Source: Stramonita haemastoma
Lineage: Eukaryota > Mollusca > Gastropoda > Neogastropoda > Muricidae
DNA: 64,000 nt
Reading direction: 5' to 3'
Assembly: GCA_030674155.1 (NCBI GenBank)
Contig: CM060322.1
Coordinates: 56,994,494 to 57,058,493 of the forward strand
Shown: positions 42,428 through 53,400 of the stretch, in pieces
Numbering within the stretch: the first letter of the stretch is position 1
Layout of the letters: each line of letters begins with the position of its first letter
The notes under the pieces: model-generated
The model's database searches: none
The model's input: only the letters and a program-made list of their open reading frames with translations
Told to the model about the DNA's origin: nothing
Translations under genes and position numbers: made by a program

Positions 42428-45114
42428 GTGTGTGTGTGTGTGTGTGTGTTGTAGTATTAGTACTAGTAGTAATGGTAGTTGTTGTTGAAGTAATAGAATA
42501 ATACTAGAAGTAATAGAAATAATAGTAATAATGTCATTAATTGTTTTTTCACAGTTGTGATAGTAGATGAAGTTAGAGGGAGAGAGAGAATTTATTTATT
42601 TATTTATTCTATAGCCAACTTCGTAAGATCATTCAACTTCAATCCCATGGGTCCATGAATTCATGGATTTTTACAATCTCCCAGACCAACTTCATGTGCA
42701 GACCTGCCAGTACCTTCATTCCTTTGACATATGTATATTATATACACATGCAGAAGATCGAACATACACGTTAAACATCCCATAATTCACGTCAGCATTA
42801 GGTGAGATATGGAAACACAAACAATCCCAGCATGCATCCCTGAAGTCGGAATGCAGCTACCTTCATGGTTGGCAAAAATGGTCACTTTATATAATACAAA
42901 ATCTCACCATTGGTGAACATTGGAGCGTTGTGGAAGCATAAACATACCCAACATACATCCCTGAAGTCGGAATGTGGCTACCTTCAAACAGTGGGCTTAA
43001 AACAGTCACTTATTTATAATACAATATCTCACCACTGGTGAACATCGGAGCGTTATGGAAACACAAACATACCCAGCATACATGCCTGAAGTTGGAATGC
43101 GGCTACCTTCACTGTGGGCAAAGTAGTAGAAAGCAGCCATCAGTCTCGGAAGACAATGGAGTTGCGCTCTAGTCTTTAGAGCGCAAAGCCTGGGTAGGTA
43201 AGTATGGAGGGCAAGCTGTTACCCATGCAGCAGACCCCCTTCTCCACGCCACTGGAATGGTCCATTGGAAAGGCAGTCACCGATACAAATGGTTCCAGTA
43301 CCGTCGCAGGAGTTGCTAGAGCGTTGACATATATACAGCCCAGAATCACTCTGGAGACTCCCAACTCCCCGATTTTTTTTTATCAGGGATGGTGTCCAAA
43401 CATGACACGTGTGTATGCTGGTATTTTTTATAATTTTGTCATCCGCTCCTACCAGCGCATGATGGCCTGCTCTTTGGAAAGGTGGAATGGGGTTTAAACG
43501 TGTGCGCAAAATGTCTGTGTGCGTTCACACATGGGGCCTTGGTTTTTAGTCTCATCCGAATGACTTTGACATAGTTCAATTTTTTTTTCTGTCAAACTAG
43601 GAAGAAAGGGCGAGGCTGGGAATTGAACCCAGAACCTCACGGTTTACTTGTTGGCAGGCAACTGTCTTAACCATCCTGCCACCTTCCTTCCTCGTGGGCA
43701 AAAACAGTTGCAAAATTATGTACGCAAAATCTCACCATTGGTGAACCTCACAGCTCTAGCCAAGGAGTGCAAGCAAAAAAAAAAAAGAAGGAAAATGCTT
43801 TGATGACCGCTGTTGCTTTCGCAGGAGACGAGGAGAAGGATGTGGGCAAGGCTCTGGACTACTTCCTGAAGGGCTGTGACTCCAGTACAGCCAGCCTGCT
43901 ACAGTCTGCCACATCGCACAGCCAAGATGCTCCCCAGGAGAACGTGCCTCACCAGCCATGCACCACCGCACCATGCGCTACCCAGCGGAGCCTGGTGAAT
44001 GGTGTGTGATCTATTCTGAGAATGCCTGTATGCATGAACCGTATCCCACTAATGCTAAATAGCTTGGTAGGTGATTTGTGTTGTGAATCCTCAGGCAGGA
44101 GGGGTGCAGGCGAATTGAATCTGAATGGTGTGTGTGGTGGTGTGTGTGTGTGTGTGTGTGTGTGAGTGTGGTGTGTGTGTGTTGTGTGTGTGTGTGTGTG
44201 TTGTGTGTGTGTGTGTTGTGTTTTTTTTGTTATTTTATTCTTTTATTTTGAGGATAATGGAATAAGCACTCATGTACTTTTTTGTGCATCCAGTCCCGTG
44301 TGTATAGGGTTTTGTAAATTTTATTTGTTCCTTCTGGCACACATGGCCTACTCTTCGAAAAGCAGAATAGGTTTTAATGTGTGTGCGCAAGATGTGTTCG
44401 TGGGGGAGGAATGTAGGGAAAATGTGTGTGGGGTGTGGTAGTAGGTGTGTGTAGATGGGTGAGAGATTGTTTTGGAGTGTACCACAGAGGTTAATATTAT
44501 AAAAAATCAAAGTTCTTTAGATGAGACTATATAGAGTATAAACCAAGCTCTGTGTGCAAATGCATGCAGAACATCTTGCACACATGTAAAAAACACGTTC
44601 TGCCTTTTGGAAGAGTAGGTCATTTTGTGCCCGTGTAGGAACAGATGACAAAATTTTTAAAAATGCATGCACACAGGTGTGTTTAAACACCATCCCTGAA
44701 GTTTAGAATGCAGTTTCTTAAGATAGTGAAAAATGGTCGCATAATAAAATCTCACCATCTGTGAACCTCGAGGCTCTAGCCAAGGAAGGGAGAAAAAAAA
44801 AGATTAATCTCACTCAGAAAAAGTATCAAACTCATAATCCATAAAAATAATGTCTTCCTCTTTTCTGTTCAGCTGAGTGGATGGTTCCTCAGTGGGACTC
44901 CACCATCACGAAGAACATGGGCAAAGCCTTTGAATACTCCAAGAGAGCCTGCGATCTGGGAAACTGCTACGCTTGCTCCAACCTCAGTCAGATGTACAGG
45001 AAAGGGGACGGTGTGGCCAAAAACGAAAAACTGGCGGAAAAGTACAAAGCCCAGGCGAAAGATCTGTACGATGAAATGGTGCAAGAACGAAGAACTATCA
45101 CACTGAACCAGTGA
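40786..45114 (+). CDS. COA7: COA7, cytochrome c oxidase assembly factor 7 (four exons)
   Basis: Exons 40786-40885, 41967-42107, 43825-44001 and 44873-45114 total 660 nt, 219 aa plus stop; the human protein is 231 aa. COA7 is a Cys-rich, SEL1-repeat protein of the mitochondrial intermembrane space needed for complex IV assembly. The start is MMYDLKDEEQAKEYI; the second Met (40789) is equally possible. Exon 2 gives CHRLADFLESVKKEFDKA and SCYKYANYKMTGKG; exon 4 gives KAFEYSKRACDLGNCYACSN and YRKGDGV, all matching SEL1 repeats of the family. Exon 3 starts normally (DVGKALDYFLKGCDSS) but the remaining 36 codons lack the expected repeat and its Cys pairs. In another frame the same DNA reads ACYSL, and in the third MHHRTMRY, so exon 3 may hold compensating indels. 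No targeting peptide is expected. Confidence 0.85.
41240..41345 (-). mobile_element. Family-C SINE 3' fragment
   Basis: ATGGTGAGATTTTGCATC to GTTAAGGTAGCATTCCTACG, reverse sense, in COA7 intron 1. Confidence 0.72.
41700..41821. repeat. (ACAG)n(CA)n microsatellite
   Basis: ACAG units at 41722-41766 then about 28 CA units, in COA7 intron 1. Confidence 0.95.
41967..42107 (+). CDS. COA7: COA7 exon 2
   Basis: Acceptor TTCTGCAG, donor AAAG|GTAATT. Encodes the first SEL1-type repeat pair, with Cys in CHRL, NCED and SCYK at the spacing seen in the family. Confidence 0.93.
42148..42375 (-). mobile_element. Family-B SINE copy, truncated by (GT)n
   Basis: Reverse-sense body from the A/T-rich tail to GGCCTCGGTTTATAGT, then replaced by a microsatellite at 42375-42449. 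In COA7 intron 2. Confidence 0.85.
42375..42449. repeat. (GT)n microsatellite
   Basis: GT tract interrupting a family-B SINE. Confidence 0.93.
42605..42945 (+). mobile_element. Family-C SINE, near full length
   Basis: Same order as the copy at 58300: TTCAACTTCAATCCCATGGG, CTCCCAGACCAACTTCATGT, GTCGGAATGCAGCTACCTTC, CACCATTGGTGAACATTGG. Confidence 0.85.
42820..43125 (+). repeat. Tandem triplication of the family-C 3' part
   Basis: CCTGAAGTCGGAATG-type segments recur at about 42840, 42960 and 43085, each followed by TCACCATTGGTGAAC-like text and AAACATACCCAGCATACATC, a period of about 122 bp. Confidence 0.85.
43430..43567 (-). mobile_element. Family-B SINE fragment
   Basis: TTTTGTCATCCGCTCCTACC to TTAGTCTCATCCGAATGACT, reverse sense. 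Confidence 0.75.
43574..43690 (-). mobile_element. tRNA-like SINE head (family I)
   Basis: Reverse complement reads GGTGGCAGGATGGTTAAGAC and later GGTTCTGGGTTCAATTCCCA, resembling boxes A and B. A related body (GGGTTTGATTCCCAGCCTTG) lies at 12440. Not a real tRNA gene: the arms do not close as a cloverleaf. Confidence 0.7.
43690..43770 (+). mobile_element. Family-C SINE 3' fragment before COA7 exon 3
   Basis: GTGGGCAAAAACAGTTGC to CTCACAGCTCTAGCCAAGGA, ending about 55 bp before exon 3. Confidence 0.75.
43825..44001 (+). CDS. COA7: COA7 exon 3, diverged or frameshifted
   Basis: Acceptor TTTCGCAG, donor AATG|GTGTGT, phase 1 on both sides so the gene stays in frame. The first 20 codons fit a SEL1 helix; the rest (TASLLQSATSHSQDAPQENV onward) does not. 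Family Cys pairs of repeats 3-4 are missing in this frame. Confidence 0.7.
44123..44222. repeat. (GT)n microsatellite
   Basis: GT tract with GGT and GTTGTG breaks in COA7 intron 3. Confidence 0.93.
44230..44680. mobile_element. Two family-B fragments in opposite orientation
   Basis: 44230-44400 is reverse sense (TTGAGGATAATGGAATAAGC); 44512-44680 is forward sense (TTCTTTAGATGAGACTATAT to GCATGCACACAGG). Both in COA7 intron 3. Confidence 0.78.
44690..44795 (+). mobile_element. Family-C SINE 3' fragment before COA7 exon 4
   Basis: CATCCCTGAAGTTTAGAATG to CGAGGCTCTAGCCAAGGAAG, ending about 80 bp before exon 4. Confidence 0.75.
44873..45114 (+). CDS. COA7: COA7 exon 4 with stop
   Basis: Encodes EWMVPQWDSTITKNMGKAFE, then the last SEL1 repeat KRACDLGNCYACSNLSQMYR, KGDGVAKNEKLAEKY and a charged tail ending TLNQ. 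Acceptor TGTTCAG. Confidence 0.93.
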
Positions 45115-45350
45115 TGAGGAGAAATGGTTGATACCTAATAATATCACTGAGTGTGAACAGACGTTACATTGAAATTGAAGGAGATATGGTTTTTAGAAAG
45201 ATTTCTTTTGTTTTTTCCCCCTAGAAGGAGGGAAATGTGTGGTGGAGATGAGAATATATCAGCATGTAAGCATGTGTGTGAATGTGTGTGTGTGTGTGTG
45301 TGCATGTGCGTGCGTTTGTGTGTGTGTAACTGTACATACCCATGTATATG

Positions 45351-45432
45351 AATAAAATTTATGTTTGTGCCTAGCTTGTGCATGCATGTGTGTGTGTGTG
45401 TGTGTGTGTCCTCAAGCTATATACTCAATAAA
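45351..45432 (+). terminator. COA7 polyadenylation signals
   Basis: AATAAA at 45351-45356 and again at 45427-45432, 237 and 313 bp after the stop, with GT-rich DNA between them. Confidence 0.55.
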
Positions 45433-45959
45433 AAGTGATTTCTTGGAGAAAAGTATGGCTTCACACGTTTTGTTTCTTCAATCTGGAATGCATGGTTGTA
45501 AAGTGCTGTTGAAAAGTTGTCGAAGAACCATTGTCGCTTTCTTGTCTACTTCATGTAGGCCAATGGAGTATCACCTCTGAATTGAGAGAAGCAAAATGTT
45601 GTCTATGGACACCCTGTCCTGCAGTCACCATGATCAAAGTCAAAAGGTAAGGGATGAAAATTGCCATATGATATCACTGCATGATTTCTGCAAGTGATCA
45701 GCTTTGGCTTGAACAGAAGTGCTTTTGACTTAACAGTCAATGGCACGTTGATAATAGTATTAACAGTCTTTTTGTTTAGCTTCTACCCAAAGACTTGGTG
45801 ATTCATAATATGCAAGTTTTTTTTTCTTTCCTCACAAATCTCCATTTCTCCTTATTATGATTTTGTAGGCAGTGTCTCACTGATGGGAACGGGATAGCTC
45901 AATGGTCAGAGCACTTGCTTTCCCAACCTTTGTGTATGCAACTGTTTTTGCCTACGATT

Positions 45960-46180
45960 ATGCTGGGTATGTTTGTTTCCATTACCCACGGATGCCGACA
46001 TGAATGAGGGTATCTTTAATGTGTATATTTGATTTTCTGCATGTGTAAATACATGAAGGAAATTTAGGCACTGGCAGGTCCGCACTTGAAGTTGACTGGA
46101 AGATTGTAAGAATCCCCACCCTTAATTCACCAGAAGCTGCTGAGATTCTTTGGTGAACCTTGGTGCTTTGGCCAAGGAAC
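45960..46180. mobile_element. Family-C parts in opposed orientation
   Basis: 45960-46140 is a reverse-sense body (CACTGGCAGGTCCGCACTTG); 46150-46180 is a forward tail (GGTGAACCTTGGTGCTTTGG). Confidence 0.7.
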
Positions 46181-46224
46181 ACACACACACACACACACAC
46201 ACACATGCACACACACACACACAC

Positions 46225-46350
46225 ACAAAAAGATAACAATTCTCTCCCTTGCCAAAATCAAACGCACTGTGCCTGACTTGTCAGGTGCTTTGACAGCAGT
46301 GCAACGCATTTCTGCTCAAATGACAAGACAATGACAGCTGCTGTCTGAGC
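46225..46350 (+). mobile_element. Family-H repeat copy
   Basis: GATAACAATTCTCTCCCTTG, TGCCTGACTTGTCAGGTGCT and GCTGTCTGAGCGTTCAACAA match the second half of the copy at 54770. Confidence 0.7.
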
Positions 46351-46654
46351 GTTCAACAAAGTAGAAATGTTTTCATGCTTTAAAATATTTGTTGAGATTG
46401 TCTTAATCCATGACAAGCTGTTAGCATAACAACTGGTTACTCTCCATTAAAGAAATTAAAAAAAAAAATCCTCTGAAGGTGAGAGTGGCTGTCTAAATGG
46501 AGAGGTACTTGAAAACCCGCCTTACCCATAAATAACATTTCTCATCCAGTGTGTCTGTCTCACAGTGACTCCCAGGTATGAGGAGTGAGACAGGGTGCGT
46601 ATTCTGCATTGTCAGAGCTCAGGAGCGCCCAACAACAACCAACTCCAAATGAAA

Positions 46655-47060
46655 TTTGGGGACGGGGTAGCCTAGTGGTCATAACATTGCGCTTGCAATC
46701 TGACAACCCGGGTTTGAATCCCATTCGAGGGGATTTTTCCCCTTGAGTTAACATCAGTGCAGACTCCACTCTCCCCAAAAGTCCTTCAGATGAGACTAAA
46801 CCGAGGCCTCATGTGTGAACACACAAAGAACATCTTGCACACTTTAAATCCTGTTCTGCTTTTCGTGTGTGAACGCACAAAGAACATCTTGCGCACATGT
46901 TAAATCCTGTTCCGCTTTTTGAAACCATTGTGTGCCGGTTGGAACAGATGACAAAATTTCCAGATCTACATACACACGGGGACTGGATGTAAAAAAGCAC
47001 ATGAGCGCTTATTCCACTATCCTCCATATAAAAAGTACAAATAAATAAAATAACTAAAAA
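46655..47060 (+). mobile_element. Family-B SINE copy with internal duplication
   Basis: Head GGGTAGCCTAGTGGTCATAA, box B-like CCCGGGTTTGAATCCC, tail of A/T-rich repeats. The block GTGTGAACACACAAAGAACA through CTGTTCTGCTTTT occurs twice in tandem, 46813-46915. Confidence 0.9.
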
Positions 47061-48274
47061 TTGACAAACCTTTCTCAGCCTGAGGATTTAAAATTTATTT
47101 TCAGAAATAATCACATAACAATTGCACACATTTTTTGTAAATGATTTATTCATTGATGCAAATACCAAAGCTCTCAATTGTGTGTAGCATGTTTAATACA
47201 GAGGTGAATAGATGTGAAAGAATTTATCAATAAAGAGGTGAATAGATGTGGATTAAACTAACTTGTGTCAACACATTTGATTTAAAAACACGAAACAAAT
47301 GCAACGGCCTTATCTGTTAAGTGATCTTAACAAAAGTACTATTGGTTCAAACTGATAGAACATATCTCGCATTCTGTAATTGTAAACTTAAAATGACAAT
47401 ATGTTAATAATTCATGACTTCATGTGCATGTACCTTTTTGTGGTCTATTACAGGTATGTTTATTTTCGTAATGCATTAATGAAAACGCTATACAATTATT
47501 CTGCTTGAACCATTTCTAGAATTACAAAACAAATCACCTGAAAAAAACATATAATAATAAAAAACAAAACAACTTTCCACTCCAGCAAGTGAAAATAGCA
47601 GTCATTTATTATTAATTTATCAATTATCAGAAACCCAACAATGCCAACAGTTTTCAACAACACGGATTGTATAATAACACTTTAAAATCTAAAGCAGTCT
47701 TTAAGTTTTCCTTTATTGCTTTATGAAATGTGATTGTATCACACATTTGTATACTAATCTCCTCACCTCACCTTCCCCGATAGTCTAGCAGACCGTTGGG
47801 GCACCACTGAAGATTTTGCAACCAGCTTCCTCCACTGAGCTTGTCACACATGTATGTTTTTGCTCCCAAAGCGAGGGAAATGAAAGCACCCCACCTACGC
47901 TGAGAAGAGACCCTGGTATTCCCACTGAGATGACGATGTGATACCCATGAATAAATACTGATAACCATGAATAAATACTCTGCCAAAGTTGACGTTAAAT
48001 AAGAGACTGTTTTCAATGCCCATTTATGAAAAAAATGCATCACTTTTTTAAAAAGTCTATTATTGCTTGGGAATGTGTTTCGTCGCTTTCTGGGTGGATG
48101 AGGATTTGGATGAAACACGACAATGTTGTTGGTTGTTGCAAACTTTTCTACGGTCTAAACATGTATTACTGAGGTAACATGCACAAATATCCCAAACAAA
48201 TTTAATTTACAAACCTTAATACTAATCAGCAGTATAATGACCAAATGGTCAAAATAGACCCCCCCCCCCTTCCT

Positions 48275-48385
48275 CAGCCAGAGCTAAGTGGTTCATCAAC
48301 GGTAACAATTTTTGCAAAAGTCACCAGCCCCCCCCGCCCCCCCATTATTTAGGTAGCCGATATTCCAACATTGGGGAAGAACTTC
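48275..48385 (-). mobile_element. Family-C SINE 3' fragment
   Basis: TTCCTCAGCCAGAGCTAAGT to TTTAGGTAGCCGATATTCCA, reverse sense. Confidence 0.68.
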
Positions 48386-49179
48386 TTTTTAATAAACCTC
48401 TGCCCCTACCCATCTATCCCGTGTGAGACAGCAAAAGCAAGCAACAGAAACAAAGGTATCAGTGAATATTGCGGGAAACCCACAAAACAACAACAACAAA
48501 ATTTATACACTTTCATCAAATCGAAAGGGAAAACACTTGCACACAACAATAAAACAAAAAACCCCAAAAAGACCCCAAAACAAAACCACCCTTATTCTTG
48601 ATTCTATCAACAAGGACATCCATGTGCAAAAGGCCACAATCACTGATCACTCAAATTATAAAGGAAGAAACAAATTAAATAAGAAGAAAAAGCCATCTTG
48701 CTAAAATGTAAGTGCTCTGAAAATACAAATCCTTTGTTTAAAACTGTCAAGATTACAATAAAAAAAAAACAAAAGAAAAGAAAACAAACAAATCTTCATC
48801 AGGAGCACTGCAATGGCAGCTATATCAACTCACTGTCCAGACATACTAGACTAGATCGGGTATTTATCAATTTGAAAAACATGACACAACGGTTTTGTAT
48901 AAACATTCCTGATCAGGGATGTGAGATTTAAGATTTTGTTGTTGTTTTATTTAGATACTGCACCATAATTACAGGCAAGTTAATATTAGCTATGTAAGCT
49001 GATTGTTCTTGCTAATGTCCACCAGAACACAAGAACAGATTTTGCTGGCCTTAGAGTGTGTGTGTGTGTGACCTGACCTTCGTTACATTTCCCTAACATT
49101 ATTGATCATACTTCCTACATAGAAGGTGAAATATCACGGAAAGAAACTTTACTTTGAGATTAACTCACTCAATGTCTTA

Positions 49180-49185
49180 TTTATT
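49180..49185 (-). terminator. Candidate PRKCSH polyadenylation signal
   Basis: AATAAA on the minus strand about 1.13 kb after the stop. Other AATAAA sites exist further down, so the choice is uncertain. Confidence 0.3.
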
Positions 49186-49814
49186 GTTTTTAGAATTATG
49201 TTTAATAAAGTTTTGGTGATCCCCCCCCCCCCTAAATCCTTGCAAATGGGTACGATAGGATGAGAAGTAGGGTAGAAGCAGAAGCAGGGTAGGGTAGCTG
49301 TTGTCACTGATGTTGTAATAAAAATCAGAAAAACCAGTACACCTTTCATTCAGCATTACAATTACAATGTCAGTTAGCCATTCTTTCCATGTTCAACGAA
49401 GGTGAGAGCAACACAAAACAATGGTAGCTTTACTTATCACAGGCCCTGCACTACCTAACTTGCCATGTTCACACTGTCAATTGTGAGTTTGAATTCTGCC
49501 AATTACCTGGCTCTAGCTTTTGATTAAATCAACACTCCTGGACCTGGCATTTGAAGCAGGAGGCAAGCCTATGGAGACCAGGTAAGTAAAAACTTCCTTC
49601 ACAAAACTATTTCAAGATCCCATGATACAGTTTGTAACCCTGCATGGACATTAAAAGCAAAATGTCTTTTTTCTCAGCAAATGTCTTGATGAAATACATA
49701 CATTAAATATCTTTTTGCTCCAGATTACTCAATGATACATCTAAACTGAGAGCAAGTAGAGTTGTAGTGAATTTGAACTGAGTGGAGGCCTGGAGTTCTA
49801 TATCATTTCTGAGC

Positions 49815-50265
49815 TACGTCCACACAGTTGAGACAGAAATATTTCTTCAAGTTGTACATGTACATATTTCCTGACCTTGTATATCTCTTCCAAAAGTGAG
49901 CTTTTCTTTGACTGTTTTCTTAATTCTTAACAGACTTAGTATTTCTTCACTGAAGAGTTCCTGACAGTTGAGACAGAAACATCTCTTTCAAACTTGTATA
50001 CGGAAATATTCCCTTAACTTGTACGTATATATATCTCTTCTAACAGTGAGCTTTTCTTTGATTGTTTCCTTAGTGCTAAACAAACTAGCATTTCTTCATT
50101 GAAGAGTTCCTGACAGTTGAGACAGAAACATCTTTCAAACTTGTACATGTAAATATTTCCTACACTTGTACATAAATATCTCTTCCAACAGTGAGCTTTT
50201 CTTTGATTGTTTCCTTAACTCTGTAACAGACTTGGTATTTCTTCCCTGAAGAGTTGCTGTATGGT
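49815..50265 (-). repeat. Three tandem copies of a ~140-bp unit in the PRKCSH 3' UTR
   Basis: The string GTTGAGACAGAAA recurs at 49827, 49967 and 50116, each followed by a TTCAAACTTGTA-like block and GTGAGCTTTTCTTTGA. Copies are diverged by small indels and substitutions. Confidence 0.85.
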
Positions 50266-50312
50266 ATGAGCGGTGGAATGATGACTGCTGCAGTGTGATG
50301 ATGACCTAGTCT

Positions 50313-50456
50313 CTACAGTTCTTCATGAGGGTGCCCTGCAGGGGTGTCTTGGGGCTGCTTGCAGCGGGCAGGGGTGGTAAACTCAAACTGGTATTCACAG
50401 CGACTGGGCTCGCTGGCGCCGGTAAGCTTGTTCTCCGTGCCGCAGTGTAGATTCAC
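50313..50456 (-). CDS. PRKCSH: PRKCSH last coding exon, C-terminal HEEL
   Basis: Encodes [32 protein letters not shown] and a tail ending GHPHEEL plus stop. The SRCEY motif carries the Arg, Glu and Tyr expected for mannose binding in MRH domains. The retrieval signal is HEEL where vertebrates have HDEL. Confidence 0.95.
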   Translation of the reverse strand: MNLHCGTENKLTGASEPSRCEYQFEFTTPARCKQPQDTPAGHPHEEL

Positions 50457-53400
50457 CTGCAACACAGAGGGATCACATGACTGGGGAGGAAAGGAGCTGT
50501 CCTTGTTCATGAAGATTACTAACATATCAACTCAGATCCAGGTTATCCCTGAGCGTCACATCATAAAAGTAATCCAGGAGAACAGACGACTGTAGGCTGA
50601 CATGCAGTATAGAGACATCTACAGAAACTGTGACAATGGTCATCATATCACTATACATGGTCAGTAATGGTAACAGACATAGTCTTTTATCTTACGAAGT
50701 TACAGAAACTTTACTTTTCCATGCAAAAGAATGACATGAAATGAAGGGGGCATAAAGGAAGGATGGGTTGCCATTTCTATTATAAAACTTGACCATTAGC
50801 ATAAAATATCACATCTCTTAATAATAAAAAAAACAATGAATAAAAAACTACTCCACAAAAAAGTAAATGAGTGTAGTAGGTAAGAAACACATAACACAGA
50901 AAGAAAAAAATTGCTTCAAGTCTCTTTGCACTCCTGCTACGACTGTGCAACACAGGCACCCCAAAAAATGTTCTCACTGTAACATTTCTATTTTTAACAC
51001 AGCAGACTTGTCCTCTTGAACTACAGTTTAAGTGCAGAACACTGATAACTAAACAAGCAAGAGCCAGAACAGCCAGTCAGATTCTATATCAACTTACGTG
51101 GCAGGATCGGTTAGGCCCGTTCCAACAGCTCTGACCATTTTCGTATTTCATGCATCGTACTTGTCCTCCTCTGGACCATACCAGTGACCCCAATTTCTGA
51201 ATAAAAAATAAAGAAGATAAATAAACAAGCATCTAAATAACTATTCACACAGAAAAGAAGATAACAGTGACAAAAGATGTTATACCACTCTCCCTGTATG
51301 CAAAAGGAAAAAAATCCCATCTACAGTTAGTCATTTCGTTTCACCTTCTCTTAGAACCTTTCTCAAGCATTGTAATGGAAGCTACTGGTATCTGGAAGCT
51401 TGGTCCATCTCTGAAAAACACTCTTCCCCCCTCCCCCCCATCACATGCAGAAGTCAGACTTAAGGACAGACTGTCGGTGTCTGATTATGTCTATCACAAT
51501 AATCGACAAAGGTCCCAGGAGACAGACTGAAAACTTGAGTGTCAAAGCAACGATGCATGATGTCTGCCAGGAAAGCATTTGTTTTTTTTACCATCATTTT
51601 TTCAGTATTTTCCTATCACACACACTATTTGCAAATGGATGATAAAAAACAACAAAGAAACAGAAATCTATCACACACACATACACACAAGCTCCCCCCC
51701 CCCCCAAATCCCAACAAAAAACAACTCACCCACCTCCAACTCACATTACAATGAAGTTTTAACTAAATTACAATAGCAAATAACATCAAATACCAAATAA
51801 AATTTCTTAATGGTCATTTTCACTTCTTCGTCATTGTTGAACACTCAAACACTCACGCACACACACACATACACAGGGGACGGGATAGCCTAGTGGTCAG
51901 AACATTACGCTCGCAATTTTGACAACCCAGGTTTGATTCCCATTCGAGGGGATTTTTCCCCTGGAGTTAACATCAGTGTTGACTCCACTCCCCCAAAAGT
52001 TTTTTGGATGAGACTATAACCTGAGGACCCATGTGTGAACACATGCAGAACATCTTGCGCACAAGTTAAATCCTTGTTCCGCTTTTCGTAAGAGAAGGCC
52101 ATCATGTGCCGGTGGGAATAGATGACAAGATTTACAAAACTGTGTACACACTGTAATGGAAGCTACTGGTACCTGGAAGCTTGGTCAATATCTGAGTAAC
52201 ACCCCTCCCCCTTCTCATGCAGCAGAGACAGAGCAGAGACTGGATGTAAAAAAGCACACAAGTGCTTATTCTATTATCCTTCAAATAAAAGAATAAAATA
52301 TTTTAAAAAAATAACACACACTACTACCAACCACCACCACCACCACCACTACTATTACTACTACTACACACACCATGCACGCACGCACACACACGCACAC
52401 ACACAACACACACACACACACAAACCACACACACACTACACTACTATAAAGACACACACACACTACTTCTACTATAAAGACAACACACACACACAGACAT
52501 TCTCACCCTAGACTTGTCTCTATGCCTCCAGATTTGGGTTTCTGCACAGCTTTATCAAAAGGACACAGTCTGTAGGTGTACTCGCGGTCAGTGAACTCAA
52601 AACACTGGCCACGCAGAAAGCTGTACTCCTCATCAGGGCCGTAATCCACGTCCAGATATTTCTTCAGGCCACTGCAGCAAATACAAATCATCACCATTCA
52701 AAGCTATGAAATAAAAAATCATTTTCCATTTTATTTTTTTCCATTTTATCTTTTTTTTTTAATTCCAATTTTTTATTTGTCCAAGTCATTGACATGTCAA
52801 TGAAACGCCAACAGTGAAATTTACAATGACACACTATGACAAAAATTTTACCTTGAAAAAGTAGGCAATCATGTTACAGTGAAAAACAGACAAACATCAA
52901 ACCTTGAACATTGTTAAAAAAAAAAACCTAACCAACAACCAAATTATCAGATCTGTTTGAAATATACTTAAAAAAAAAAGAAAAAAAAAAGTTGGTGGTG
53001 GGGCTATTTAGGGAATGTTCACACACACACACACAAGAACACACACACAACATACACACACAAACAGGGAAAGAATACAGAATTTTAAACCCCCCCCCCC
53101 CCCCCTCTCTCAAAAAACAAAAACAAAAAAAAAAAAAGAAAAGGAAAGAAAGCGATAAGGAAGAAACCCTCTCTACTTACTTGACTTCATTCTCTGCATC
53201 TCGCACTTTGGTGTCGGCTTCATTGTATTCCCCTCTAACAGCCTCCGCCGCTGTTGGCACAAAAAAATAAACACAGAAAATTACCAAAACATACTATCTC
53301 CAAATACCAAAATACATCTCCAAATTACCAAAACATACTATCTCCAAATTACCAAAACATACTATCTCCAATTTCCAAAATATACCTCCAAATACCAAAA

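Larger units (their letters stand above)
45433..49179. other. Intergenic space between COA7 and PRKCSH ends
   Basis: Convergent gene ends. Contains SINE parts (45960, 46655, 48275), a family-H copy, (CA)n at 46180-46227 and A/T-rich DNA. No further gene seen; an open frame at 47768-48118 has no family support. Confidence 0.6.

Noticed and set aside
47768..48118. 116-codon minus-strand frame as a gene
   Set aside because: No splice or family support; composition like surrounding non-coding DNA.
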